This document shows, one piece after another, positions 25,475 to 33,936 of a stretch of DNA of 64,000 bases (position 1 is its first letter; the number at the start of each line of letters is the position of its first letter). The notes beneath the pieces are model-generated. The model worked only from the letters and a program-made list of their open reading frames with translations. It was not told where the DNA came from and did not search any database. Source of the stretch: Catenulispora sp. EB89. Lineage in GTDB: Bacteria; Actinomycetota; Actinomycetes; Streptomycetales; Catenulisporaceae. Where the stretch lies: the NCBI RefSeq assembly GCF_041261445.1, contig NZ_JBGCCU010000022.1, positions 1-64,000 of the forward strand, read 5' to 3'. Position numbers and translations under genes: made by a program.

Positions 25475-26863
25475 CTACACCGCCGGCTTGATGTTGGCGT
25501 TGTGCCGGAACACGTTCTCCGGGTCGTACTCGGCCTTGATCTTCGCCAGCCGCCGGTACTTGTCCGCCCCGTAGGCGGCCACGATCCGCTCCTGGTCGGG
25601 CTCCACCATGAAGTTCACGTAGCTCCCGGTGTCGCGGGCGAACGGCAGCAGCGCCGCCCAGAACTCCTTGACCCACGCGGTGTCTGCCGCCAGCAGCTCC
25701 GGGGTCGGGGCGACGCAGGCGAAGTTCACCATGAAGCCGGGACGCCGGAGCCCGCCGAACGCGGTCGCGTCGTCGGCGACGTCGGTGTAGGCGCCGTCCA
25801 TCGTGAAGACCGGGGCGAAGGACAGGGGAGAGCTCTTCTTCCCGGAGAACTCGGCCAGGACCTCGACGACGTCATCGGTGAGCTCGTCCAGATACAGTGC
25901 CCGCTCGTAGGCCAGGATCCCGGGAGGCGCGGCGTCGTCGAGCATGGACTGCAACGCCGTGTAGGGCATCGGCGTGACGACGTCGAACAGCGGCGGCAGC
26001 TCCCTGCGCAGGGCGTCGACGACGTCGGCGTGATCCTCGGCCGTCCCGAAGCCCGCGATGATCACCGCGTGTCCGGGCGCCAGGTGGTGCTCCTGCGGGA
26101 CGAATGGCGCGGGCGGGGCGTTCAGTCCGACGGCGAGCAGAGCGCCCATGTCCCTCGGCAGCTTCGCGACCGCCTCCCGTATCGTCCGAAGCGCCTGGAC
26201 GCCCTGCTCTGCGGGCCAGAACAACAGCCCCATCTGCACCATCGGCCCGACCGGATGCAGCGCGAACCGGAATTCGGTGACGACACCGAAGTTGCTCCCG
26301 GCGCCCCGGAGCGCCCAGAACAACTCCGGGCGCGACTCCAGGGACGCCTCGACGACCCGGCCGTCGGCCAGCACCACCTGCGCCGACACGAGATTGTCCA
26401 TCGACAGGCCGTGGCCCGGAGTCAGCCAGCCGAAGCCCCCGCCGAGCGTCAGCCCGCCGACGCCGGTGTGGCTGACCGTCCCGGCCGGCACCGCGAGGCC
26501 GTGCTCCTGCGTGGCGGCGTCCAGGTCGGCCAGCAGCGCGCCGCCCTGGCAGTACGCCGTTCGTGTGACCGGGTCGACCCGCACCGCCCGCATCCCGCTC
26601 AGATCGACGGTGAGCGAGTCCGGCCAGACCGCGTTGCCCGCGAAGTTGTGGCCGCCTCCGCGTACTGACACGTCCAGACCGCGGGCGCGCGCCGCCGTCA
26701 GCGCCGCGGCGACGTCCTCCGCGCTCTCACACCGGGCCACCAGCGCGGGCCGGTGGTCGATCGCACCGTTCCAGACCGCGCGAACCGTGTCGTAATCGGG
26801 GTCGTCGGCGGTGACGACCCGCCCTGAGAATCCCTGGATCACGCTGCTGATGTGATCGGACAT
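25475..26863 (-). CDS. FAD-linked oxidase of the berberine-bridge/6-hydroxynicotine oxidase family
   Basis: A 462-residue flavoenzyme. The FAD-binding PCMH domain fills about residues 30-205: VRGGGHN has the His that attaches FAD covalently, and GVGGLTLGGGFG is typical. The second covalent-attachment Cys of bicovalent members is not seen (SHTGVGG), so attachment is probably through His alone. The C terminus has the BBE motif, ENVFRHNANI. It oxidises an alcohol or amine with oxygen; substrate unknown. ATG with AGGA upstream. It is ten bases downstream of a VOC-family gene and shares its transcript. Confidence 0.9.
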   Translation of the reverse strand: MSDHISSVIQGFSGRVVTADDPDYDTVRAVWNGAIDHRPALVARCESAEDVAAALTAARARGLDVSVRGGGHNFAGNAVWPDSLTVDLSGMRAVRVDPVTRTAYCQGGALLADLDAATQEHGLAVPAGTVSHTGVGGLTLGGGFGWLTPGHGLSMDNLVSAQVVLADGRVVEASLESRPELFWALRGAGSNFGVVTEFRFALHPVGPMVQMGLLFWPAEQGVQALRTIREAVAKLPRDMGALLAVGLNAPPAPFVPQEHHLAPGHAVIIAGFGTAEDHADVVDALRRELPPLFDVVTPMPYTALQSMLDDAAPPGILAYERALYLDELTDDVVEVLAEFSGKKSSPLSFAPVFTMDGAYTDVADDATAFGGLRRPGFMVNFACVAPTPELLAADTAWVKEFWAALLPFARDTGSYVNFMVEPDQERIVAAYGADKYRRLAKIKAEYDPENVFRHNANIKPAV

Positions 26864-26872
26864 CTTGTGTCC

Positions 26873-27238
26873 TTACTCTTGGAGCACTGCCAGCCAGTTC
26901 CCCGCGGGGTCCTTGAACCACGCGATCTGCGGACCGCCGCGCCGGCTGATGCCGTCCTCGTCGACGCCCGGCAGCATCTCGAAGCGCACGCCGCGGTCGC
27001 CGAGGCTCTTCACCGCGGCCTCGATGTCGTCGACGGGGAAGTTCAGGATGGTGAAGGTGGCCGGGACGTGGTCCGTGCCCTTGGGGTAGACCAGGATCTC
27101 GGTGTCGCCGCCGACGTGCAGGCGGAGCATGCCGTGGGCCTCGGTGACGGGGACGCCGAGCGTCTCGCCGTAGAACTTCTTGGCGGCGGGGATGTCGTTC
27201 ACGGAGAAGCCGCTGAAGGCTTTCGTGTTCTCGAACAT
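26873..27238 (-). CDS. VOC-family (glyoxalase-like) protein
   Basis: A 121-residue single-domain VOC protein with the paired beta-alpha-beta-beta-beta modules; [13 protein letters not shown] and [17 protein letters not shown] are family signatures, the last containing the usual metal-ligand Glu position. It lies directly upstream of the FAD oxidase (nine bases). Its role (isomerase, dioxygenase or resistance binding protein) cannot be read from sequence. Confidence 0.85.
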   Translation of the reverse strand: MFENTKAFSGFSVNDIPAAKKFYGETLGVPVTEAHGMLRLHVGGDTEILVYPKGTDHVPATFTILNFPVDDIEAAVKSLGDRGVRFEMLPGVDEDGISRRGGPQIAWFKDPAGNWLAVLQE

Positions 27239-27286
27239 GATGTGACCGTACTCGCCGCGGGCCCCCGGTGCCCGTCCTGGAACGGC

Positions 27287-27327
27287 GCGGGGCCCGGCAT
27301 CAGATCGTCTCTGATGCCGGGCCCCGC
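27287..27327. terminator. Perfect 18-bp terminator
   Basis: A perfect 18-bp stem (27287-27304 with 27310-27327; it contains ggggcccggcatcaga) closes on a 5-base loop. It follows the efflux gene on the minus strand and isolates it from the VOC/FAD pair downstream. Confidence 0.9.
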
Positions 27328-27351
27328 ACTGTGTGGTCCGCTACCGCGGCC

Positions 27352-28887
27352 TCACGCGTCCGCGTGCACCGGCAGGATCGCGACGTGGTCGGTCTCCTCG
27401 GCGAGCTCGATCGCGTGCTCGTCGACCACCGGCATCGCGTTCTTGCCCGGGAGCAGGAACACCGTCGCGATCGCGGCCAGCACGCCCAGCCCCGCGCCGA
27501 CCAGCAGCGCCGTGCCGAAGCCGCCGGACAGTGCCTGCGCTGGGTTGTCACCGGTGCCGAACAGGTGCGTGGTGCGGGCCGAGGCCACCGCGGCCAGGAC
27601 CGCCAGGCCCAGGGCGCCGCCGATCTGCTGCGCGGTGTTCAGCAGGCCCGAGGCCAGGCCGGACTCCGCCTCCGAGGCGCCGGCGGTGCCGGCCACGGTC
27701 AGCGCCACCCAGGCCATGCCGCCGCCCAGGCCGATGACGATCTGCGGCAGCAGCAGGTCGGTGACGTAGCTGCCGTTCGCCGGCATCCCGCTGACCCACA
27801 GCAGCCCGGCGGCCATCACGACCATGCCGGCGATGGTGGTGGCCTTGATCCCGAGCCGGGCCACCAGCTGCCCGGCGGCGGTGGCGGCGATCATGATCGA
27901 CACCGCGATCGGCACCAGGGACAGGCCCGACTTCAGCGGCGAGTAGCCCAGGACCTGCTGGGTGTACAGGGTCATGAAGAAGAACGCCGGCATCAGGCCC
28001 ATGACCTGCAGCATCGAGGCGACGTTCGCCCCGCGCAGCACCGGCCGCCTGAAGATCGACAACGGCACCAGCGGCTGCTTGGTCCGCGACTCGATCACCA
28101 CGAAGGCCACCAGCAGCAGCACGCCGACCGCGCCCAAGCCCAGCGTCTCCGGCGAGGTCCAGCCCACCTTCTGTGCGTTGACCAGCACGAACACGATGCC
28201 GGCCAGACCCGCGGTGACGGTGAAGGCGCCGGCCAGGTCGAAGCCGTTGCGCTCGCCGCTGGGCGCGCCCACCGGCAGGATGCGCGGCGCGAGCAGCGCC
28301 GCGGCGACGCCGATCGGCACGTTCACCCAGAAGCAGGCCTGCCAGCCGAACCAGTCGGTCAGCATGCCGCCCAGGATCAGGCCGACGGCACCGCCGGCCC
28401 CGGCCACCGCGCCCCAGACGCCGAGGGCCTTGTTGCGCTCGGCCTTCTCCTCGTCGGTGGCGTCCGGGAAGGAGATCAGCAGCAGGGACAGGGCGGCCGG
28501 GGAGACCACGGCGGCGGCGAAGCCCTGGACGGCGCGGGCGCCGATCAGGAAGCCGGGGTCCGGGGACAGCGAGCCGGCCAGCGAGGCGACGGAGAACAGG
28601 ATCAGGCCGCCCATGAACATCCGGCGGCGGCCCAGGAAGTCGGCCAGCCGCCCGCCCAGGAGCAGGAAGCCGCCGAACATCAGGGTGTAGGCGTTGGTGA
28701 CCCAGGACAGGTCGGCCTGCTGGAAGCCCAGGCCCTTGACCAGGGACGGCAGGGCGACGCCGACGATGCCGGCGTCCAGGATCAGGACGAACTGGGTGAC
28801 CGCGAGCAGCGCCAGGGCCGCCCCGCGGTTGATCGCACGGCCGCCGTGCGGCGGGGCCGCGGCTGCGGTGGGTGCAGCAGCTGACAT
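27352..28887 (-). CDS. DHA2-type MFS drug efflux transporter
   Basis: A 511-residue, 14-helix major facilitator of the EmrB/QacA type. Motif A is GGRLADFLGRRRM, motif C-like sequence is GGAVGLILGGMLTDWFGWQACFWVNVPIG. It exports drugs in exchange for protons. The ATG at 28887 is eight bases after AGGGGA; the upstream ATG at 28896 overlaps that signal. It is divergent from a TetR-family gene, with several palindromes between them, the usual arrangement of a pump and its repressor. Confidence 0.92.
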   Translation of the reverse strand: MSAAAPTAAAAPPHGGRAINRGAALALLAVTQFVLILDAGIVGVALPSLVKGLGFQQADLSWVTNAYTLMFGGFLLLGGRLADFLGRRRMFMGGLILFSVASLAGSLSPDPGFLIGARAVQGFAAAVVSPAALSLLLISFPDATDEEKAERNKALGVWGAVAGAGGAVGLILGGMLTDWFGWQACFWVNVPIGVAAALLAPRILPVGAPSGERNGFDLAGAFTVTAGLAGIVFVLVNAQKVGWTSPETLGLGAVGVLLLVAFVVIESRTKQPLVPLSIFRRPVLRGANVASMLQVMGLMPAFFFMTLYTQQVLGYSPLKSGLSLVPIAVSIMIAATAAGQLVARLGIKATTIAGMVVMAAGLLWVSGMPANGSYVTDLLLPQIVIGLGGGMAWVALTVAGTAGASEAESGLASGLLNTAQQIGGALGLAVLAAVASARTTHLFGTGDNPAQALSGGFGTALLVGAGLGVLAAIATVFLLPGKNAMPVVDEHAIELAEETDHVAILPVHADA

Positions 28888-28919
28888 TGGAGGCATCCCC
28901 TAAAAGCGGAAGGTGAAAT

Positions 28920-28998
28920 ACGGTTCCGGTTAACGAGTGAGACAGTAGCGGAACCGTCCCTCCGGTTGTCAAGTGGAACCGGAGGTCATCTTCCGGTT
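28920..28998. promoter_or_regulatory. Cluster of TetR-type operator half-sites
   Basis: Four inverted half-sites of an (A)CCGGAA/TTCCGG(T) type occur between the pump and regulator genes. acggttccg (28920-28928) is mirrored by cggaaccgt (28949-28957); ccggtt (28962-28967) by aaccgg (28977-28982); aaccgga (28977-28983) by tccggtt (28992-28998). The last pair overlaps the -35 region of the regulator gene. Confidence 0.7.
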
Positions 28999-29025
28999 AT
29001 CTGGGAATCGGTGTACCGTTCAACC

Positions 29026-29706
29026 ATGGTCCTGTCCCAGAAGCCGCCCACGAGCCGACCGCTGCGCGCCGACGCCCGCCGCAACCGGGAAGCGATCGTC
29101 GCCGCCGCCGACGACCTGTTCCGCGTCGACGGCATGTCGCTGCAGATGGACGAGGTGGCACAGCGCGCGGGCCTGGGGGTCGGCACCGTCTACCGGCACT
29201 TCCCGACCAAGGAGGCGCTGACCGTCGAGCTGGTCCAGTGCCGGGTGGAGAGCACGATCGGCCGCGCCGAGCAGACCATGCAGGACTGCGACCCGGCCGG
29301 CGCCCTGCGCCGCTTCATCCGGGACATGGCGGCGGTGATGGCCGAGGACATCGGGCTGCGCGAGTCGTTCCAGATGCAGGTGCTGGCCGACAACCAGCTC
29401 GACGAGTGCGTGTACTACCGGCAGGACCTGCACGAGCGGAAGCTGGCGATGGTGAAGCGGGCGCAGGAGGCCGGCGTGGTGCGCGGCGACCTGGCGCTGG
29501 AGGACTTCGACGCCCTGATGTGCGGGATGGGGCAGGCGATCGTGGCCGGCGGGAACGCCGAGCTGATGGCCGATGTGCTGCTGGAGGGGATGCGGGTGCC
29601 TCGGGAGCCGGTCGCGGACGGCGCGGGCGCTGCGGACATCGCCGGTATCGCCGGTATCGCCGATATCAAGCACGGCGCGGCCTGCGCGGACGGCGCGGGG
29701 CAGTAG
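29026..29706 (+). CDS. TetR-family repressor
   Basis: A 226-residue regulator. The helix-turn-helix lies at about residues 14-60, with ARRNREAIVAAADDLF and GVGTVYRHFPTKEAL, and a ligand-binding C-terminal domain follows. The tail contains a short repeat (IAGIAGIADI). The start lies six bases after TACCGT (29014-29019) with no Shine-Dalgarno, so the transcript is probably leaderless. It probably represses the divergent DHA2 pump and itself through the palindromes at 28920-28998. Confidence 0.9.
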   Translation: MVLSQKPPTSRPLRADARRNREAIVAAADDLFRVDGMSLQMDEVAQRAGLGVGTVYRHFPTKEALTVELVQCRVESTIGRAEQTMQDCDPAGALRRFIRDMAAVMAEDIGLRESFQMQVLADNQLDECVYYRQDLHERKLAMVKRAQEAGVVRGDLALEDFDALMCGMGQAIVAGGNAELMADVLLEGMRVPREPVADGAGAADIAGIAGIADIKHGAACADGAGQ

Positions 29707-29749
29707 CCCCGGCGTCGCTTGTCGGACCCGTCGTCTAAGGTCCTTGACC

Positions 29750-30400
29750 ATGGCGAATTATGTGGCAGGCGCCCAGGGCCCGGTCACGGCCGACGACTTC
29801 GAGCTGGCGGTGCTGACCCTGACGCAGGCGGTGTCCGGGGCGTCCGAGGAACAGTGGCGGCGCCCGACGCGGGGACAGGTCACGTACGCCGGTGCCCGCC
29901 TGAACGACCTCCTCGACCTCCTCTTCCCGCTCGTCGTGCATTTGGCGGCGCGCGGCCGGGTCCGGGACGCGACGCCGCCGCAGACCGACCTGGCGCCGAT
30001 CGATCTCAAGCTGGCGCCGCGCGTCGGCGATCGCGGCGTCGACGGCACGCTGGAGGCGTTCGACGCGCTGACCACGATGCTGGCGCTGCTGCTGCGCAAT
30101 TCCAGCCCTGACACCCGCGGCTACCACTCCTTCGGCAACGCCGATGTGGAGGGGTTCGCGGCGGCGGGCTGCCTGCACGTGCTCACGTACGGCTACGAGA
30201 TCACGCGGGCGATGCAGGTCCTGTTCGAGCCGGATCGCGGCCTCGTGGAGCGGGTGCTGTTCCGGCTGTTCCGTGACGTCCCGGAAATCGCAGAGCCCTG
30301 GCCCACGTTGCTCTGGCTGACCTCCCGCGACAAGCTGCCGGGGATGCCGTGGCAGCAATACGAGTGGCCGTACTACACCGCGCCTCGTACACAATGGTAG
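29750..30400 (+). CDS. DinB-like / maleylpyruvate-isomerase-type protein
   Basis: A 216-residue protein that looks like a four-helix DinB-superfamily member, judged from FELAVLTLTQAVSGASEEQW at the start and the spaced histidines near LVVHLAARG, GYHSFG and CLHVLTYGYE. Actinobacterial relatives act with mycothiol, but the metal ligands are not certain here. TAAGGT (29736-29741) lies eight bases before ATG with no ribosome site, so a leaderless mRNA is likely. The stop overlaps the start of the next gene by seven bases. Confidence 0.6.
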   Translation: MANYVAGAQGPVTADDFELAVLTLTQAVSGASEEQWRRPTRGQVTYAGARLNDLLDLLFPLVVHLAARGRVRDATPPQTDLAPIDLKLAPRVGDRGVDGTLEAFDALTTMLALLLRNSSPDTRGYHSFGNADVEGFAAAGCLHVLTYGYEITRAMQVLFEPDRGLVERVLFRLFRDVPEIAEPWPTLLWLTSRDKLPGMPWQQYEWPYYTAPRTQW

Positions 30401-31356
30401 ACGTGCAACCGAATCCGAACCCTGTCTCAGTCCCCGCACCTTCGCCGTCACCTGACCGCCTGTGTACTGGCCTGAGCTGGTTCGAGGAGAAGCCCGCCCT
30501 GACATCCGTCGAGGGCGGCGATCTGCGTCTCAAAGCCCTGAGCCCCGGCACGCGGCTGGCGCTGTCCTGGTCCGGCCGCCGCCGCTGCATCGGCTGGACC
30601 GCGCCCGGCACCGGACGCACCCCGTGCGCCGAGGACGCCGAGATCGACGGCGCGGCCACCCTCGCGCAGTGCCCGGCGTGCCAGAACCGCGACCACGGCC
30701 TGGCCGTCGCACGCGACCGGATCACCGACGACGGCCGCTCCTACCAGCTCTACCTGGCGTGGTTCGCGCCCGGCATGCTGAAGATCGGCATCACCGGCGT
30801 GCAGCGCGGCGTGGCCCGGCTGTTGGAGCAGGGCGCCATCGGCTACACGGTGATCGCCACCGGAACCCTCCCGGCCGCGCGGCGCGCCGAACTCACGGTG
30901 TCGGCCTCGGGCCTGGCCAAGGAGCGCTACCGCTCGCGCGCGAAGGTCGAGGCGTGGTGGGGCCTGCCGGAGACCGAGGGGCTGCGCTCGGCGCTCACCG
31001 AGGGGCGTACCAAAGCCCTGCGAATGCTTGCCGACCACACCCTCGACGCCTTCCCCGACGGTCCGCTGGTCGACAACACGACGTTCTTCGGGCTCGGCGA
31101 CGGCGCCCCGGCGACCTACCGCGAGGTCGAGGCGCTGGACGACAGCGGCAGCCTGGCCGGCGAGGTGCGTGCGGTGATCGGCAAGCACCTGTTCCTGGCC
31201 GTGGACGGCGGCACGCCGCTGCTGCTGGACACGCGGCTGCTGGCCGGCCGGCACACCGTCCCGGTCGCGGACGACACCGACGGGATCGGCGTCGCCGGCG
31301 TGCGGACGGCGGTGCGTCGGCGGCCGTTGCTGTACGACACGCCGACGCTCTTCTAG
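30394..31356 (+). CDS. DUF2797 protein
   Basis: A 320-residue protein matching the DUF2797 family. A Cys-based site is visible as CPACQNRDHGLAVARDR, and the central YQLYLAWFAPGMLKIGIT segment resembles the first strands of GIY-YIG nucleases. Function is unknown. It overlaps the previous stop by seven bases (ATGGTAG), so the two are translationally coupled; the GTG at 30403 is an alternative start. It ends six bases from the convergent PEP-mutase-like gene with no room for a terminator. Confidence 0.75.
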   Translation: MVDVQPNPNPVSVPAPSPSPDRLCTGLSWFEEKPALTSVEGGDLRLKALSPGTRLALSWSGRRRCIGWTAPGTGRTPCAEDAEIDGAATLAQCPACQNRDHGLAVARDRITDDGRSYQLYLAWFAPGMLKIGITGVQRGVARLLEQGAIGYTVIATGTLPAARRAELTVSASGLAKERYRSRAKVEAWWGLPETEGLRSALTEGRTKALRMLADHTLDAFPDGPLVDNTTFFGLGDGAPATYREVEALDDSGSLAGEVRAVIGKHLFLAVDGGTPLLLDTRLLAGRHTVPVADDTDGIGVAGVRTAVRRRPLLYDTPTLF

Positions 31357-31362
31357 GGACCG

Positions 31363-32196
31363 CTATTCGGCGGCGAAGTACCCCTCGATGTCCGCGTGCG
31401 GCAGCACCCCACCCCGCCCGAACTCGAACGTCCCGCGCTCCGCGATCTCCCTCGCCGCGCCGATCGCGGCGGACATCGCGGCGCGCGACAGGTTCGACCC
31501 GAGGCTGATCCGGCGCACGCCCCACTCGCCGAGCTGATCGACGGTCGCGTTCAGGCGGGCGCCGCCGGCGATGACGTTGACCGGCTTGCCGACCTCAGAG
31601 GTCACCGCGCGGATCTGCTCCTCGGTGGTGAGGCCCGGGGCGAACAGCACGTCGGCGCCGGCGGCCTCGAAGGCCTGGAGGCGCGCGATGGTGTCCTTCA
31701 GATCCGTGTTGCCGTAAAGGAAGTTCTCGGCGCGCGCCGTGACCGTGTAGGGGAACGGGAGCGCCCGGGCCGCCTCGATCGCCGCCGTCAGGCGTTCCAC
31801 GGCCGCTTCCAGCGGGATGATCCCGTCGCCGACCGCGTCCTCGACCGAGCCGCCGACCAGGCCCGCCTCGGCGGAGCGGCGGATGGTCTCGGCGACGTCG
31901 TCGGGCGTGGTCCCGTAGCCGTCCTCCAGGTCCGCCGCGACCGGCAGGTGCGTGGCGGCGACCAGGGTGCCGGCGTTGGCCAGGTTCTCCTCGCGCGTGA
32001 TGCCGCCGTCCGGCCGGGCCAGCGTGTGTGCGATGCCGGCGCTGGTGGTGGCCAGGGCCTTGAAGCCGAGCGCGGTGAAGATCCGCGCAGTGCCGGCGTC
32101 CCAGGCGTTGGCGATCACGAACACGTCGGGCCCGGCGTGCAGTGCGGCGAAGGTCTCGGCGCGGCGGTACTGGTCTTCGGGGGTCAGCAGGCTCAT
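31363..32196 (-). CDS. Isocitrate lyase / PEP mutase family protein
   Basis: A 277-residue TIM-barrel protein of the PEP mutase/isocitrate lyase superfamily. Metal-binding residues lie in ADLEDGYG and GSVEDAVG; ATTSAGIAHTLARPDG provides the substrate loop region. Members cleave or form C-C or P-C bonds of 2-oxo acids, for example carboxyphosphonoenolpyruvate mutase, methylisocitrate lyase and oxaloacetate hydrolase. The lyase Cys motif KKCGH is absent, so an isocitrate lyase role is excluded. It is the third gene of a possible minus-strand operon after a lipase and a P-loop kinase. Confidence 0.88.
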   Translation of the reverse strand: MSLLTPEDQYRRAETFAALHAGPDVFVIANAWDAGTARIFTALGFKALATTSAGIAHTLARPDGGITREENLANAGTLVAATHLPVAADLEDGYGTTPDDVAETIRRSAEAGLVGGSVEDAVGDGIIPLEAAVERLTAAIEAARALPFPYTVTARAENFLYGNTDLKDTIARLQAFEAAGADVLFAPGLTTEEQIRAVTSEVGKPVNVIAGGARLNATVDQLGEWGVRRISLGSNLSRAAMSAAIGAAREIAERGTFEFGRGGVLPHADIEGYFAAE

Positions 32197-32206
32197 ACCG
32201 CGAACC

Positions 32207-32791
32207 CTACGCGGCGGATCCTTCGGCGAGCGCCGAAATCTGCGCGGCCAGTGACGCGTGCCGGTCCGGCGAGTTGTCGATCTCGTGGTGCGGAACCGGC
32301 GGGGGAGTGTCGGGGCGGATGGCGGCGGCCCAGGCCTCGAACGCCGCCAGCTTCGCGGCGTCCTCGTCCCGGCCGCGCGCCACGATCCGCGACCGCAGCA
32401 CCGCCACGTCGCAGCGCACCCACACCAGGCGTACGGTGCCGCCGCCGAGTTCGGCGCACCAGCGCTCCCGGCGTGCCGGATCGCGGATCTGCGAGGTGAA
32501 CGGCGCCACCAGCAGCACCGGGCAGCCGTGGGAGCGGATCTCCCGTGCGGTCGCGGTCATCCCGCCGTATTCGTGCGTTTTGACGTGCTCGTCGTACCAG
32601 GCGCCCTCGCGCTCGCCGAAGGGACGCCCGGCCGCCGCGAGCACTTCCGAGGCGAAGCCCCGGTACATGGTGTCCTTGTCCAGGATGGCCGGGACCGGGG
32701 CCAGGCGCTCGGCCAGCAGCGCGGCCACCGTCGACTTCCCGACCCCGGGTGCTCCGGCGACTACCCACACATCAGCCACTGGATCAGCCAC
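32207..32791 (-). CDS. Small P-loop ATPase/kinase
   Basis: A 194-residue P-loop protein with Walker [10 protein letters not shown] at about residue 13 and a DKDTMYRG acceptor-like segment. Its size and layout resemble nucleoside or antibiotic-modifying kinases (AAA-33 type). It lies ten bases before the PEP-mutase-like gene in the same direction. Substrate unknown. Confidence 0.8.
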   Translation of the reverse strand: MADPVADVWVVAGAPGVGKSTVAALLAERLAPVPAILDKDTMYRGFASEVLAAAGRPFGEREGAWYDEHVKTHEYGGMTATAREIRSHGCPVLLVAPFTSQIRDPARRERWCAELGGGTVRLVWVRCDVAVLRSRIVARGRDEDAAKLAAFEAWAAAIRPDTPPPVPHHEIDNSPDRHASLAAQISALAEGSAA

Positions 32792-32817
32792 ACGCCGAGC
32801 CTAGATGCACTGACCAC

Positions 32818-33741
32818 CTAGATCAGTGACCGCACCACCCCGGTCACCAGATCCGCGCACGTCGTCGGCGTCGCGTGCGCCGGGTCCAGCGCGTTCGCCG
32901 CCTCGTGGAACGCCACGCCGTCCACCGTCCCGATCAGCACGTGGTCCGACACGTCCAGCGGGCACAGGTCCTGCACCAGCACGTTGTGCACGTCCGGGCC
33001 GGCCAGGAACTGGTTCGTGTACGGCGTCACCAGCTCGTCGAACCGCGACACGATCGTCGTGTACCGCACCCCGGGCACGGTGTCCCCGCCGGCGTCGAGC
33101 CGCCGGTTGAACGCCGACCCCACGAACTGCTCCACGCACGCCGGGCACGCCGTCCCGATCACCCGCGTCGCGCCCGGGATCTGCTGGGCGACGGTGAACA
33201 AGCCCGAGGCGGTCCCGCCGTGGTTCGTCGGCGCGATCCCGACCAGCGTGTGCACCTTCGGCGCGCCGCCGAGGAACTTCAGGTAGTACCGCGGCAGCGC
33301 TCCGCCGCCCTGCGAGTGGCCGAGGATGTCGACCTGGCTCGCGCCGGTCGCCGCGAGCACCCGGTCGACGTAGGCCGCCAGCTGGAGCCCGGACTGCTCG
33401 ATCGGCGCGATCCCGTGGACCAGGGGAATCCCTTCGTACTGGCCGTAGTCGAGCTCGAACACGCAGTATCCGAGATGCGCGAAGTAGGGCCCGCCGAGCA
33501 GCCACTGTTCGGTCGGGTTCAGAAAGGTCCCGTGCAGCAGCACCAGGGGCCGAGGATGCTCGGCGCTCGGCCGGCAGGAGAAGTCGTTGACACCGGAGGA
33601 GAAGGCTGGCGCCTCGGCCGCGTGCGCGGGGGCCGCGGCGAACGCTGCCGGGCCGGTGAGCAGGGCGGCGGCGAGCAGCCGGGCCGCGCGCCGCCGCAGC
33701 GGGCGTCGCAGGGTTCGAGGACGGGGGAAAACCGGTCGCAT
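32818..33741 (-). CDS. Secreted triacylglycerol lipase/esterase
   Basis: A 307-residue alpha/beta hydrolase with a long Arg-rich signal peptide ending near AHAAEA. The oxyanion region is LVLLHGTF, the nucleophile elbow GHSQGG, and candidate catalytic Asp and His lie in LCPLDVSDHV. The pattern resembles Streptomyces and Propionibacterium extracellular lipases. Cysteines suggest a disulfide (TACPACVEQF). It is the first of three same-strand genes with gaps of 26 and 10 bases. Confidence 0.87.
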   Translation of the reverse strand: MRPVFPRPRTLRRPLRRRAARLLAAALLTGPAAFAAAPAHAAEAPAFSSGVNDFSCRPSAEHPRPLVLLHGTFLNPTEQWLLGGPYFAHLGYCVFELDYGQYEGIPLVHGIAPIEQSGLQLAAYVDRVLAATGASQVDILGHSQGGGALPRYYLKFLGGAPKVHTLVGIAPTNHGGTASGLFTVAQQIPGATRVIGTACPACVEQFVGSAFNRRLDAGGDTVPGVRYTTIVSRFDELVTPYTNQFLAGPDVHNVLVQDLCPLDVSDHVLIGTVDGVAFHEAANALDPAHATPTTCADLVTGVVRSLI

Positions 33742-33853
33742 GTGTCCTTTCTAGGCCCGTCCCGCGCTTCCGTACATTCTCAACACCATGACATTCACCC
33801 GTCTGGCCCCGGGGGTGCCGGCGGGCGGGTCGGGTATTGACGCGGGCTCCAAT

Positions 33854-33867
33854 TTACCGGAGGGTAA
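33854..33867. promoter_or_regulatory. Palindrome before acyl-CoA synthetase genes
   Basis: TTACC-ggag-GGTAA (33854-33867) lies about 20 bases after a TTGACG hexamer and 70 bases before the acyl-CoA synthetase start. Position and symmetry suggest a repressor site of the kind controlling fatty-acid genes; the regulator is not known. Confidence 0.4.
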
Positions 33868-33936
33868 CTTTCAGCGAGCGGCAGTTCTTCGCCGGCCGTT
33901 CCCTCCCGGTTATCGCGACGAAAGCAGGTACCGACC

